DNA from: DATBVX01 sp963705495
GTDB lineage: Bacteria; Pseudomonadota; Gammaproteobacteria; Steroidobacterales; Steroidobacteraceae
Assembly (NCBI GenBank): GCA_963705495.1
Contig: CAVPJQ010000005.1
Coordinates: forward strand, 124,001-188,000
Length of the DNA: 64,000 bases
Direction of reading: 5' to 3'
The notes below the pieces were generated by a model. The model saw only the letters and a program-made list of their open reading frames with translations. It did not search any database and was not told where the DNA came from. Position numbers and translations under genes: made by a program. Positions 9,390 to 17,984 of the stretch are shown here, piece by piece; the stretch's first letter is position 1, and every line of letters begins with the position of its first letter.

Positions 9390-9418
9390 AGGGTACCGAA
9401 GGCGTGCCCGGCACGCAA
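9390..9418 (-). promoter_or_regulatory. Candidate sigma-70 promoter for tRNA-Ser / 4.5S RNA / dnaX
   Basis: On the minus strand, TTGCGT and TACCCT are separated by 17 bases and end 20 bases before the tRNA 5' end. Only about 12 bases separate tRNA and 4.5S RNA, and about 20 separate the latter from dnaX. No other promoter-like sequence fits between them, so this site could drive the whole set. This is inferred from sequence only. Confidence 0.5.
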
Positions 9419-9419
9419 T

Positions 9420-9722
9420 TCAGGGCTTGGCTTGAGGACGATCACCTTTGGGAAAATCGCCGCGCTGCCGCTCCGGGAAATATGAGGGCGGATCGTCGAG
9501 ACAGCCTTCCGCATCGGTGCGCGGCCGGTCCGGTGTGCTGAGCTCGGGCACCTTGAGTGCGCCTCGCATATCGGGCGCGTCGAGGCCGCCCGGGATCTGC
9601 AACGCCGGGATGCTGTCCGCATTGCCGTAGGCGGGCGGCGCATTGCAGGAAAGTGACTTGCAACCGCCGATACCGGCTACGCAGAGCACGGCCAGTGTCA
9701 TCAATCGCCAGACTCGATTCAT
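9420..9722 (-). CDS. Short lipoprotein resembling the BamC N-terminal region
   Basis: About 100 residues: MNRVWRLMTLAVLCVAGIGGC is a lipoprotein signal with the lipidated Cys near residue 21. The rest is proline-rich and low in predicted structure, with SIPALQIPGGLDAPD, which resembles the unstructured lipidated N-terminal segment of BamC (NlpB). Like bamC in E. coli, it lies directly downstream of dapA (8 bases), so I infer a reduced BamC-like protein lacking the two helix-grip domains. The ATG at 9722 is used; a TTG four codons up overlaps dapA. The homology is suggested by motif and position, not proven. Confidence 0.65.
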   Translation of the reverse strand: MNRVWRLMTLAVLCVAGIGGCKSLSCNAPPAYGNADSIPALQIPGGLDAPDMRGALKVPELSTPDRPRTDAEGCLDDPPSYFPERQRGDFPKGDRPQAKP

Positions 9723-9730
9723 TGAATACC

Positions 9731-10609
9731 TCAATTCAATACCCCCGCGACCCGCAAGGCATCGCGCACCTGCTCATGGAATCGCGGCGCCAATTGCGTC
9801 AGTGGCAAGCGGATTCCCTCTGCAATCAGGCCCATCTCCTGCAACGCCCACTTGACCGGGATCGGATTCGATTCGACGAACAAGGCGCCGTGAAGTTTCC
9901 CGAGCTTGCGGTCGAGCTCATGAACCCGCACCTCGTGTCTCTCCCCGGAAGCCACGCACAGCTCGTGCATCAGGCTCGGCGCCACATTGGCCGTCACCGA
10001 GATGACGCCCCGCGCCCCGATGTCCATCAGTTCGTGCGCCGTCGCATCGTCACCGCTGATCAGGTCGAATTGCGGCGGCACCGAAGCAAGGATTTCGCGA
10101 CCACGATCCACACTGCAGGTCGCTTCCTTGATTCCCGCGATATGCGGCTCGCGCGCCAGCCTGGCAACCGTGGGCGCCAGCAGGTCGACACCGGTCCGGG
10201 ACGGGACATTGTAGAGAATCACGGGTTTGCCCGCTGCGGCTGCCACCGCGCGAAAGTGCTCGAACAGTCCTTCCTGGGTCGGCTTGTTGTAGTACGGAGT
10301 GACGACCAGCAGAGCATCCGCACCGGCGGCGGCCAGTTCCCGGGCGCGCTGCACCGTGCGCAAGGTCGAATTCGTGCCAGCGCCGGCGATCACCGGCATG
10401 CGCCCCCGCATGACTCGCACCGCCCGCCGCACCAGCTCATCCAGCTCGCCGGACTCGAGCGTCGGGGACTCACCGGTCGTTCCGCCGACCACGATTGCAT
10501 CGGTTCCGTGCTCGGCATGAAAGCTCAGCAGCCGTTCCCAGGCGGGAAAATCGATTGCGCCATTTGCCGTCATTGGAGTGACGACTGCGACCATGCTGCC
10601 GCCGAACAT
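9731..10609 (-). CDS. dapA: 4-hydroxy-tetrahydrodipicolinate synthase
   Basis: 292 residues, the same length as E. coli DapA. It condenses pyruvate with aspartate semialdehyde in the lysine and diaminopimelate pathway. Schiff-base Lys161 (GIKEAT), Tyr133 (VILYNVPSRTG) and the TPYYNKP loop at 104-110 are all in register with the E. coli enzyme. The ATG at 10609 gives MFGGSMVAVVTPM; the longer frame upstream is ignored. It is followed closely by the lipoprotein gene and divergent from gcvR across about 170 bases. Confidence 0.97.
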   Translation of the reverse strand: MFGGSMVAVVTPMTANGAIDFPAWERLLSFHAEHGTDAIVVGGTTGESPTLESGELDELVRRAVRVMRGRMPVIAGAGTNSTLRTVQRARELAAAGADALLVVTPYYNKPTQEGLFEHFRAVAAAAGKPVILYNVPSRTGVDLLAPTVARLAREPHIAGIKEATCSVDRGREILASVPPQFDLISGDDATAHELMDIGARGVISVTANVAPSLMHELCVASGERHEVRVHELDRKLGKLHGALFVESNPIPVKWALQEMGLIAEGIRLPLTQLAPRFHEQVRDALRVAGVLN

Positions 10610-10777
10610 CTGGACCCCAAGGGAGTGTCTGCTGCGGAGGATCGCGGATGTTACGTGCCACGGGCGCAATGAGGCAAGCCACTGATCGGGCTCGTTCCAC
10701 CGTCTGCTCAATACCGGTACACTCCCCCACGTTCAGGGGCGATGAGACCGCAGGCGATCGGGAATCTGTCCGACTAG

Positions 10778-11308
10778 ATGAAGCAGTACCTGGCGATCTC
10801 GGCGATCGGTAGCGATCGAACGGGAATGGTTCACGACCTCACACGAGTCGTGACCGACTGCGGCGGCAGCATCAGCGAGAGCCGTATGACGGCGCTGGGT
10901 TCCGAATTCGCGATGCTGCTGCTCGTATCCGGCAACTGGGCAGCGCTGGCACGCCTCGAAACCGACCTGCGCAAGCTCGCAGACTCCAGCGAGCTCAGCA
11001 TCCAGCTGCGGCGGACCGAACAGCGTACTGCGCGCAGTGAGATGCTGCCCTATTCGGTCGACGTCGTATGCCTGGATCAGACCGGCATCGTTTCCAGCCT
11101 GTCCGGGTTCTTTTCCTCGCGCGGCATCGACATCGCGGAGCTTTCCACGCGCAGCTATGCCGCTGCCCACACCGGAGCGCCGATGTTCTCGGTGCAGATG
11201 ATCGTCAACGTGCCGAGCCGCATTCACCTCTCGACGCTGCGCGAGGAGTTCCTCGAATTCTGTGACCACCTCAATCTCGATGCGATTCTCGAACCGGTGA
11301 AGCTGTAA
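10778..11308 (+). CDS. gcvR: GcvR-like double-ACT regulator
   Basis: A 176-residue protein made of two ACT domains (about 1-85 and 90-170), beginning MKQYLAISAIGSDRTGMVHDL. It matches GcvR, the glycine-responsive antagonist of the GcvA activator of glycine cleavage in E. coli. Position supports this: gcvR lies between dapA and bcp in E. coli as it does here. No DNA-binding domain is present, consistent with action through protein contact. No gcvA lies in the window. Confidence 0.85.
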   Translation: MKQYLAISAIGSDRTGMVHDLTRVVTDCGGSISESRMTALGSEFAMLLLVSGNWAALARLETDLRKLADSSELSIQLRRTEQRTARSEMLPYSVDVVCLDQTGIVSSLSGFFSSRGIDIAELSTRSYAAAHTGAPMFSVQMIVNVPSRIHLSTLREEFLEFCDHLNLDAILEPVKL

Positions 11309-11328
11309 CCGGAAGGATTGGCGCTCAA

Positions 11329-11796
11329 GTGAGCAAGACCGAAGTCGGGCGCAAGGCGCCCAAATTCTCGTTGCCCTCGACGGCTGGCGACCGGTTTTCC
11401 CTGGCGGATGCGCGCGGTAGCCACCTCGTGATCTATTTCTATCCCCGCGACAACACCAGCGGCTGCACTCGCGAGGCACAGGATTTTCGCGAGCTGCATG
11501 GCGCATTCCGCAAGGCCAACACGGTCATCGTCGGTGTGTCGCCCGACAGCATCGAGTCGCATCACAAGTTCAAGACCAAGTTCAAGCTACCCTTCGCACT
11601 GTTGAGCGACGAGGATCGCAAGACCTGTGAGCTCTTCGAAGTGATCCGCGAAAAGAGCATGTACGGCCGCAAGTTCATGGGTGTCGAGCGCAGCACCTTC
11701 CTCATCGACGCCGAGGGCCAGCTGCGCCGCGAATGGCGCAAGGTCAAAGTCGACGGGCACGCCGCAGAAGTGCTCGAGGCAGCCAAATCACTGTGA
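11329..11796 (+). CDS. bcp: Bcp/PrxQ-type thiol peroxidase
   Basis: A 155-residue peroxiredoxin reducing peroxides in the cytoplasm. The peroxidatic Cys is C46 in NTSGCTREAQDF. In classical Bcp a resolving Cys follows five residues later; here that place is Gln51. The only other Cys noted is C100 (RKTCELF), so it may work as a 1-Cys enzyme or use another partner. GTG start at 11329. Its stop overlaps the next gene's GTG as GTGA, so the two are coupled. Confidence 0.92.
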   Translation: MSKTEVGRKAPKFSLPSTAGDRFSLADARGSHLVIYFYPRDNTSGCTREAQDFRELHGAFRKANTVIVGVSPDSIESHHKFKTKFKLPFALLSDEDRKTCELFEVIREKSMYGRKFMGVERSTFLIDAEGQLRREWRKVKVDGHAAEVLEAAKSL

Positions 11797-13208
11797 AGAG
11801 TTCCCCCAGGCCACAGCGCCGCATTTTCGTTCTCGATACCAACGTACTGATGCACGACCCCGCGGCGATCTTTCGCTTCGAGGAGCACGACATCTACATA
11901 CCGATGATCGTTCTCGAGGAGCTCGATGCGGGTAAGAAGGGCCTGTCCGAGTCGGCGCGTAACGTCCGCCAGGTGAGCCGTTTCCTCGACGAGCTGATGC
12001 ACAACGCCACCAAGGAGCAGATCGACCACGGTCTGGAACTGCCACCCTCCAAGTCGGGCAACCACGGCAAGAAGCCGAGCACGGGTCACCTCTTCTTCCA
12101 GACCCGCCAGCTCGCCTCCGGGCTGCCGGACAACCTGCCGGGCCATGGCGCGGATAACCACATCCTTGCGAACACGCTCGCTCTGCAGCGGGAATTTCCG
12201 GAAGCGCGCATCACGCTGGTGTCGAAGGACATCAACCTGCGCATCAAGGCCTCGATCATCGGCGTGCACGCCGAGGACTACTACAGCGACAAGACCATCG
12301 AGGATGCAGACCTGCTGTTTTCCGGCATGCAGGCGTTACCCGAGAATTTCTGGGAGCAACTCGGGCGCGACATCGAATCCTGGCAGGAGAGCAGCCGCAC
12401 GTTCTACCGGGTGCGTGGCGCGGCGGTGAAGGAGTGGCAGTTCAACCAGTTCGTCTACGAAACCTCAGAGAACGGCATCGAGGCGCTGGTCCGCGAAACC
12501 GACGGCGAGGTGGCGGTCCTGGAGCTGACCCGCGATTTTCGCAGCGACAAGAACAACGTCTGGGGCATCACGGCGCGCAACCGGGAGCAGAACTTCGCGC
12601 TGAACCTGCTGATGGATCCGCAGCTCGACTTTATTACCGTTCTGGGTCCCGCGGGCACGGGCAAGACTCTGCTGACGCTCGCTGCGGGCCTCATGCAGAC
12701 TCTGGAGACCAACCGCTACACCGAGATCATCATGTCGCGCGTGACGATCCCGCTTGGCGAAGACATCGGCTTTCTGCCCGGCACAGAGGAGGAAAAGATG
12801 GAGCCCTGGATGGGCGCATTGATGGACAACCTCGAGGTGCTCACGCAGAGCCAGGAGGGCGGCAACTGGGGACGGGCAGCCACCAATGATCTGCTGCGCA
12901 AGCGGATCAAGATCCGCACCATCAATTTCATGCGCGGTCGTACCTTCCTCAACCGCTTCATCATCATCGACGAGGCGCAGAACCTGACGCCGAAGCAGAT
13001 GAAAGCACTGGTCACTCGCGCCGGCCCTGGGACGAAGCTGGTGTGCCTGGGGAACATCGCCCAGATCGATACGCCCTACCTGACCGAGACCACCTCGGGC
13101 CTGACGTTCGTGGTCAACCGCTTCCGGGGCTGGAAGCACTCCGGGCACATCACATTGATGCGCGGCGAGCGTTCACGACTCGCGGACTACGCATCGGATA
13201 TCCTGTAG
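11793..13208 (+). CDS. PhoH-like ATPase with N-terminal PIN domain (PhoH2 type)
   Basis: 471 residues. An N-terminal PIN nuclease domain starts at RIFVLDTNVLMHDP (first acidic residue D15). A C-terminal PhoH P-loop ATPase has Walker A GPAGTGKT near residue 285 and Walker B RFIIIDEAQNLTPKQMK. This PIN-PhoH architecture is known from PhoH2 proteins with RNA helicase and RNase activity. The GTG at 11793 is chosen because it makes a 4-base overlap with bcp; longer upstream extensions would run through that gene. Confidence 0.88.
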   Translation: MKSSPRPQRRIFVLDTNVLMHDPAAIFRFEEHDIYIPMIVLEELDAGKKGLSESARNVRQVSRFLDELMHNATKEQIDHGLELPPSKSGNHGKKPSTGHLFFQTRQLASGLPDNLPGHGADNHILANTLALQREFPEARITLVSKDINLRIKASIIGVHAEDYYSDKTIEDADLLFSGMQALPENFWEQLGRDIESWQESSRTFYRVRGAAVKEWQFNQFVYETSENGIEALVRETDGEVAVLELTRDFRSDKNNVWGITARNREQNFALNLLMDPQLDFITVLGPAGTGKTLLTLAAGLMQTLETNRYTEIIMSRVTIPLGEDIGFLPGTEEEKMEPWMGALMDNLEVLTQSQEGGNWGRAATNDLLRKRIKIRTINFMRGRTFLNRFIIIDEAQNLTPKQMKALVTRAGPGTKLVCLGNIAQIDTPYLTETTSGLTFVVNRFRGWKHSGHITLMRGERSRLADYASDIL

Positions 13209-13290
13209 GCAACGAAGGTCACGGCCAGGGGTCTGAACGCGCCGACCGAGCCGCGGTCAAATGGACGAGTTTCCGGAAATACAAGCTCTT

Positions 13291-14793
13291 ATGCGTCGAA
13301 TCCTGCTGTCTGCCGTGGCGGCGCTCCTCGTCTGCGGGCCGGTCTGGCCAGCGGCTGAAGATCTCCCCGACATTGGCACTCCTGCCGACACGACCCTGAC
13401 TCAGAACGATGAGTATCAGATCGGCCTGATGGTCGTGAAGGGGCTGCGCGACGCGGGCAGGATTCTCGAAGACCCCGAAACCACCGAGTACATCCAGTCG
13501 ATCGGCTCGCGCCTGGCGAGCCACGCGCAGGATGGCCACCAGCGTTTCACATTCTTCGTGGTCAAAGATCCTTCGATCAACGCGTTCGCGCTGCCGGGCG
13601 GGTTTATTGGCGTGAACGAAGGCCTGATCCTCGCGACCGCCAACGAGAGCGAACTGGCGGGCGTGCTGGCGCACGAAATCGCCCACGTGACGCAGCGACA
13701 CGTCGCGCGCAGCATTCAGGCCGCGGGACGGTCAAGCCTGGTATCGGCCGCGGCCATGCTGGCGGCCATCCTCATCGGCGCCACGACCGGCATGCCACCC
13801 GACGTGATGACGGGCGCCATCGCGGTCGCACAGGGCGCCGCCGCGCAGCAACGCATCAATTTCACACGCTCCAACGAATACGAGGCCGACCGTATCGGCA
13901 TTGGCACGATGGCGGCGAGTGGCTTCGATCCGCAGGCGATGCCCGCATTCTTCGATACCATGGGACGCCGCGCCGGACTGCAGGGCAGCCAGGTCCCGGA
14001 GCTGCTACAGAGTCACCCCGTCACCACCGCGCGCATCGCCGAATCACGCAACCGGGCGCACGGCTATGACATTCCCCTGCCGCCGGACAGCGTGAGCTAC
14101 GGTCTGAGCCGTGAGCGACTGCGCCTGCTCAGCCTGGGCAGCGACACCGATGCGCGCGCCTACTACAGCCAGTATCTCGCGACGGAGAAGAGTCACACCG
14201 ATGCGACACGTTATGGGCAGGCGCTGAGCCTCATGCAATCGGGCGCGCCCGAAGAAGCGATTCCTATCCTGCAGGGCTTGAGCGAAAAGCACCCGGACGT
14301 GATGCAGTATCGGAGCGCACTCGGCGAAGCGCAGATGGCCACGGGCGAGAAGCAGGAGTCGCTCAGCACCTTTGCGCGCGCGCTCGAGCTCTTCCCGCGC
14401 AACGTGCCCCTGACGGTGCGCTACGCCGAAGCGCTGATGACCGCCAACCAGCCGAAACAAGCGCACCAGATCCTGCTTGACCTGTTCAACACCGTGTACC
14501 CGACGCCCGATCAATGCCGCCTGATCGCGATGGCCGCGAACAGCGCGGGTGATGTCGGCGATGCGTACTACTACATGTCGGAATACCACTTGATGAGCGG
14601 CGATCTCATGCTCGCGCTCAACCAGCTGCAGCTCGCGCTCGCGGTGCCGAATCTGTCCGAAGTGCAGCGCGCGCGTTTCCAGGCACGGCTCGATGAGCTG
14701 CGCGAGTACCTGCCCAAGGGCAAGGCCCGGGTTGCGGCAGGTCCGCCGGATCAACGTCCTGAGCCCGAGCAACGCCAGCCCCAGCCGCGCTGA
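13291..14793 (+). CDS. bepA: BepA-like periplasmic metalloprotease with TPR domain
   Basis: About 500 residues. A signal peptide (MRRILLSAVAALLVCG...WPAAED) precedes an M48 domain with the zinc motif in LAHEIAHVTQRH and third-ligand region SNEYEADRIGI. The C-terminal half contains tetratricopeptide repeats with alternating small and bulky residues. E. coli BepA degrades stalled LptD and helps outer-membrane assembly, consistent with the adjacent mlaA. The ATG at 13291 places the signal peptide first; an in-frame ATG at 13261 would add ten residues. Synteny with dapA-gcvR-bcp supports the name. Confidence 0.88.
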   Translation: MRRILLSAVAALLVCGPVWPAAEDLPDIGTPADTTLTQNDEYQIGLMVVKGLRDAGRILEDPETTEYIQSIGSRLASHAQDGHQRFTFFVVKDPSINAFALPGGFIGVNEGLILATANESELAGVLAHEIAHVTQRHVARSIQAAGRSSLVSAAAMLAAILIGATTGMPPDVMTGAIAVAQGAAAQQRINFTRSNEYEADRIGIGTMAASGFDPQAMPAFFDTMGRRAGLQGSQVPELLQSHPVTTARIAESRNRAHGYDIPLPPDSVSYGLSRERLRLLSLGSDTDARAYYSQYLATEKSHTDATRYGQALSLMQSGAPEEAIPILQGLSEKHPDVMQYRSALGEAQMATGEKQESLSTFARALELFPRNVPLTVRYAEALMTANQPKQAHQILLDLFNTVYPTPDQCRLIAMAANSAGDVGDAYYYMSEYHLMSGDLMLALNQLQLALAVPNLSEVQRARFQARLDELREYLPKGKARVAAGPPDQRPEPEQRQPQPR

Positions 14794-14829
14794 TAGAATT
14801 CGCGCCTCCGTACCCTCGGGAGTGACTTG

Positions 14830-15645
14830 ATGGCAGGTCCGATCCACCGGATGCTGAGCCGCATGGCAGCGCCGCTGGCACTGTTGCTCGCCGGCTGCGC
14901 GACGACATCGGCGAGCCGATCGCCGCACGATCCGCTGGAGCCTGTCAACCGCGGCATCTATCGCTTCAACGATGCCCTCGATCGCACGGTCGCGCGGCCG
15001 GTGGCCAAGGCCTATCACGATCACGTGCCGAATCCGGTGCGCAGCGGCATCAGCAATGCGATCGACAATCTTGCCTATCCCACGACCATCGTGAATGACC
15101 TGCTGCAGGCCAAGTGGCGCGCCGCTCTCAATGACGTCGGGCGTTTTCTGCTCAACTCGACACTGGGACTCGGCGGGCTCTTCGACCCTGCCTCGAAGGA
15201 AGGACTGGACAAGAACGACGAAGACTTTGGCCAGACGCTCGGCAAGTGGGGAGTACCCGCGGGGCCTTACCTGGTGCTGCCGTTCTTCGGCCCCTCGAGC
15301 CTGCGCGACGGGCCGATGATCTACCCGGAACGCTACACCGACCTGCGCGGCTATCTCGGCGATTGGGAGACGAAATGGACGCTGATCGCCGTCGGTGCGC
15401 TCGATACACGCTCGGAGCTGCTGAGCGTCGACCAGGTCCTGCGCAATGCCTACGATCCGTACCTGTTCACGCGTGATGCCTACGTGCAGCGTCGCGAGTA
15501 CCAGGTTCGCGACGGCAACGTTCCGGAAGAAACGCTGGAAGAACCGATGGAAGAGCCTCTTCCGGAGGACGATTCGTCGGAGGAGATCAGGCCGCGCCGG
15601 CCGACGGACGCGCCTGCCGAACAGGTCGCCCTCGACGGAACCTGA
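14830..15645 (+). CDS. mlaA: MlaA (VacJ) outer-membrane phospholipid-removal lipoprotein
   Basis: 271 residues. A lipoprotein signal ends in LLLAGCATT, followed by the MlaA domain (DPLEPVNRGIYRFND, NSTLGLGGLFDPAS, LPFFGPSSLRDG). MlaA extracts misplaced phospholipid from the outer leaflet for return by the MlaFEDB complex. The C-terminus has an acidic, low-complexity tail (EEPMEEPLPEDDSSEE). Start is the ATG at 14830; the preceding TTG is not needed. It faces mlaFEDCB across a 58-base convergent gap, so components of one pathway are on opposite strands. Confidence 0.95.
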   Translation: MAGPIHRMLSRMAAPLALLLAGCATTSASRSPHDPLEPVNRGIYRFNDALDRTVARPVAKAYHDHVPNPVRSGISNAIDNLAYPTTIVNDLLQAKWRAALNDVGRFLLNSTLGLGGLFDPASKEGLDKNDEDFGQTLGKWGVPAGPYLVLPFFGPSSLRDGPMIYPERYTDLRGYLGDWETKWTLIAVGALDTRSELLSVDQVLRNAYDPYLFTRDAYVQRREYQVRDGNVPEETLEEPMEEPLPEDDSSEEIRPRRPTDAPAEQVALDGT

Positions 15646-15703
15646 AACCGAGCAAGCACCGCCGAACTGAGTTCGCGCCCAGCCGCCGAGCACGTCCGGT
15701 CGT

Positions 15704-16045
15704 CTAGCTTGCCGCCGCCTCCGGTACCGCGGTGAGGCTTTCGGCCGCATGCAGAATCCCATCGACCTCGCTGATCTCAGCAACCGCGCGGATCTGTGAC
15801 GGGATCTCAAAGAAGCGCATCTCGCGCCTGGCTGACCTGGCCCAGCTCACCCATTCGAGCAATAGCGCGAGACCCGCGCTGTCGGCGTCGGACACGCCGG
15901 AGAAATCTACCTTGATCACCGCCACGTCATCGAACAGCTGGTGGCTGCGCTCGAGAATGGCGGTGACAGTCTTAAAGCCAAACGCACCGCGAATGGCAAA
16001 CCGGCCGCCCCCGAGCGCCTCGAATTCAAATGACTCTGATGCCAC
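15704..16045 (-). CDS. mlaB: MlaB-like STAS domain protein
   Basis: 113 residues of STAS fold with VIKVDFSGVSDADSAGLALLLEW, the conserved Asp-Ser-Ala-Gly segment typical of MlaB and anti-sigma antagonists. MlaB is the cytoplasmic partner of the MlaF ATPase. It is the last gene of mlaFEDCB, 11 bases after mlaC. The start is a GTG at 16045 in a short spacer. Confidence 0.9.
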   Translation of the reverse strand: MASESFEFEALGGGRFAIRGAFGFKTVTAILERSHQLFDDVAVIKVDFSGVSDADSAGLALLLEWVSWARSARREMRFFEIPSQIRAVAEISEVDGILHAAESLTAVPEAAAS

Positions 16046-16056
16046 GCGGCTCGTTC

Positions 16057-16701
16057 TCAGGCGGATTTCTGCTTGGGCGCCGGCTTGACGCCTTCGGTCT
16101 CGAGACGCTTGATGACGGCGTCCAGCCCCTTCTCCTCGATCTCCGCGCCATACTGGGTGCGGAAGTTCTTCACGTAGCTGATGCCTTCAATCGTCACGTC
16201 CCAGGCTTTCCAGCCCTCTTCGGTCTTGCGCATGCTGTAGTTCACCGGCACCCGGGTGCCATCGCTGCGTTTGACCTCGGTGCGCACTGTCGCGTGATCG
16301 GCGTCAGCCTCGCCCTGATACGGCAATACCCGCATGCGATCCGCGGTGAACTCGGCGAGCGCAGAGCCGTAGTTTTCCAGCAGCGACTTGTAGAACGCAT
16401 CGATGAAACGCTGCCGCTGATCCTGGCTCGCCTCGCGCCAGTGCTTGCCCAGCACCAGTCGCGCCGCATACTGCGTGTCGAAGTGCGGCAGCAGCACTTC
16501 ATCGACCAGCTTGTTGATCTTGGTCGGATCCTTGCGGTACTCGGCGCGGTGCGCATCGAGATCCTTGAGCATCCGTTGCGCACAGTCCTCGATCAGCTTG
16601 CTGGGATCGGAGGCATCCGCCGCAGCGGGCTCCGCGGCGCGCGCGCCCGTTCCGACGAGCAATGCCAGTGTCATCGCAGCGATTGAAAATCTTTTCATCA
16701 T
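16057..16701 (-). CDS. mlaC: MlaC periplasmic phospholipid carrier
   Basis: 214 residues. A signal peptide (MMKRFSIAAMTLALLVGTGARA) precedes a Tol-Tol-Ttg2 domain with PHFDTQYAARLVLGKHWREAS and ALAEFTADRMRVLPYQG. MlaC shuttles phospholipid between MlaA and MlaD. Start ATG overlaps the mlaD stop by 4 bases (ATGA). The C-terminus is lysine-rich (GVKPAPKQKSA). Confidence 0.95.
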   Translation of the reverse strand: MMKRFSIAAMTLALLVGTGARAAEPAAADASDPSKLIEDCAQRMLKDLDAHRAEYRKDPTKINKLVDEVLLPHFDTQYAARLVLGKHWREASQDQRQRFIDAFYKSLLENYGSALAEFTADRMRVLPYQGEADADHATVRTEVKRSDGTRVPVNYSMRKTEEGWKAWDVTIEGISYVKNFRTQYGAEIEEKGLDAVIKRLETEGVKPAPKQKSA

Positions 16702-17201
16702 TCGGTCTTGGCCTCCGCGCCTTGGCTTTCCTGCGCCTTATCTTTACCAGCCAGGCTGAACAGGAACTTACTAATGAGGTTTTCGAGCACAATGGCGGAT
16801 TGTGTGAAATGGATCTGATCCTTGTCCTTGAAATAAGTTTCCGAGCCACCCGGCCCGATGCCGATGTATTGCCCGCCCAATAGCCCGGCAGTAAAGATGC
16901 TTGCATCGCTGTCGTCGGGGATGCGGTTGTAGCGCGACTCGATGCGCAGCGTGACCGCGGCCTTGTACTCGGTGCTGTCGAATTCGATCTTCTCGACCCG
17001 GCCGATCGTGACCCCTGACATCGACACCGGCGCGCCCACCTTGAGGCTGCCGATGTTCTCGAACTTGGCGAGCAGCTGGTAGCTCGAGTCGCCGAAGCGG
17101 ATTTCCCGATTGGTGATCTGCGTGAGGAGAAAGAACAGTGCCGCAAACCCCAGCAGTGCGAACAGCCCGGTACTCAATTCAATGGCGCGCGTCTGGCGCA
17201 T
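16698..17201 (-). CDS. mlaD: MlaD, MCE-domain membrane-anchored lipid-binding protein
   Basis: 167 residues. One N-terminal transmembrane helix (STGLFALLGFAALFFLL) is followed by a single MCE domain with FENIGSLKVGAPVSMSGVTIG and a hydrophobic stretch TAGLLGGQYIGIGPGG. A hexamer of MlaD sits on the MlaE permease. ATG start; it lies 15 bases downstream of mlaE and overlaps mlaC. Confidence 0.95.
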   Translation of the reverse strand: MRQTRAIELSTGLFALLGFAALFFLLTQITNREIRFGDSSYQLLAKFENIGSLKVGAPVSMSGVTIGRVEKIEFDSTEYKAAVTLRIESRYNRIPDDSDASIFTAGLLGGQYIGIGPGGSETYFKDKDQIHFTQSAIVLENLISKFLFSLAGKDKAQESQGAEAKTE

Positions 17202-17216
17202 GAAGCCTCCTTCCCG

Positions 17217-17984
17217 CTAAAGCAAAGCCGCCGTCAGCATATAGTCGAGCAGCAGCGTGACGACGGCGGAGATGACCACCGTGCGCGTCGTGGCACGCCC
17301 GACACCTTCGGCGGTCGGAATCGCGTTGTAACCCTCGTAGACCGCGATCAGGCTGCACGTCACGCCGAACACGCAGCTCTTGATCACACCTTCCATCACA
17401 TCGCGCACTTCTACGCTGGCGCGCATCTGCGACCAGAACTGGCCCGAATCCACGCCCATCATCTGCACACCGACGAGCTGGGCACCGTAGATGCCGATGG
17501 CACTGAAGATCGCCGCCAGGAGCGGCATCGCGATGATGCCGCCGACGAATCGCGGCACGCACACTCGACGCACCGGATCGACGGCCATCATCTGCATCGC
17601 CGAAAGCTGGTCGGTGGCTCGCATCAGGCCAATCTCCGAAGCCAGTGCTGTTCCCGCACGTCCGGAGAACAGGAGCGCCGTGACCACCGGCCCCAGCTCC
17701 TTGAGAAGACCAAGCGCTGCCGCCGCCCCCAGTGATTGCTCGGACCCGAAACGCTGCAGGAGGTCGAAACCCTGCAACCCCAACACCATGCCCACGAACA
17801 GTCCGCACAGCATGATGATCACGAGTGACAGCGCACCCGCGTTGTAGATCTGGTGCACGATCAGGCCGAAGCGTCGGAACGATGCCGGCGTGTACGCGAG
17901 CAGGCGTCCCAGAAACAGGACGACGTCGCCGATCGTCACCATCGCGCCGCGGAAGGCTTCCCACAGTTCGCGCAGCAGCTCCAT
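17217..17984 (-). CDS. mlaE: MlaE, phospholipid ABC transporter permease
   Basis: 255 residues with about five to six hydrophobic spans and the family segments LLKELGPVVTALLFSGRAGTA and EIGLMRATDQLSAM. The ATG at 17984 is favoured over the GTG one codon up, because GAGGAG lies five bases before it, a better ribosome-binding distance. Either start overlaps the mlaF stop, so translation is coupled. Confidence 0.95.
   Translation of the reverse strand: MELLRELWEAFRGAMVTIGDVVLFLGRLLAYTPASFRRFGLIVHQIYNAGALSLVIIMLCGLFVGMVLGLQGFDLLQRFGSEQSLGAAAALGLLKELGPVVTALLFSGRAGTALASEIGLMRATDQLSAMQMMAVDPVRRVCVPRFVGGIIAMPLLAAIFSAIGIYGAQLVGVQMMGVDSGQFWSQMRASVEVRDVMEGVIKSCVFGVTCSLIAVYEGYNAIPTAEGVGRATTRTVVISAVVTLLLDYMLTAALL

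Noticed and set aside
14044..15810. A 588-residue open frame on the minus strand opposite bepA and mlaA
   Set aside because: Both sense genes have clear motifs and signals. The antisense frame is rich in Arg, His and Gln with no recognisable domain, as expected for a high-GC shadow.
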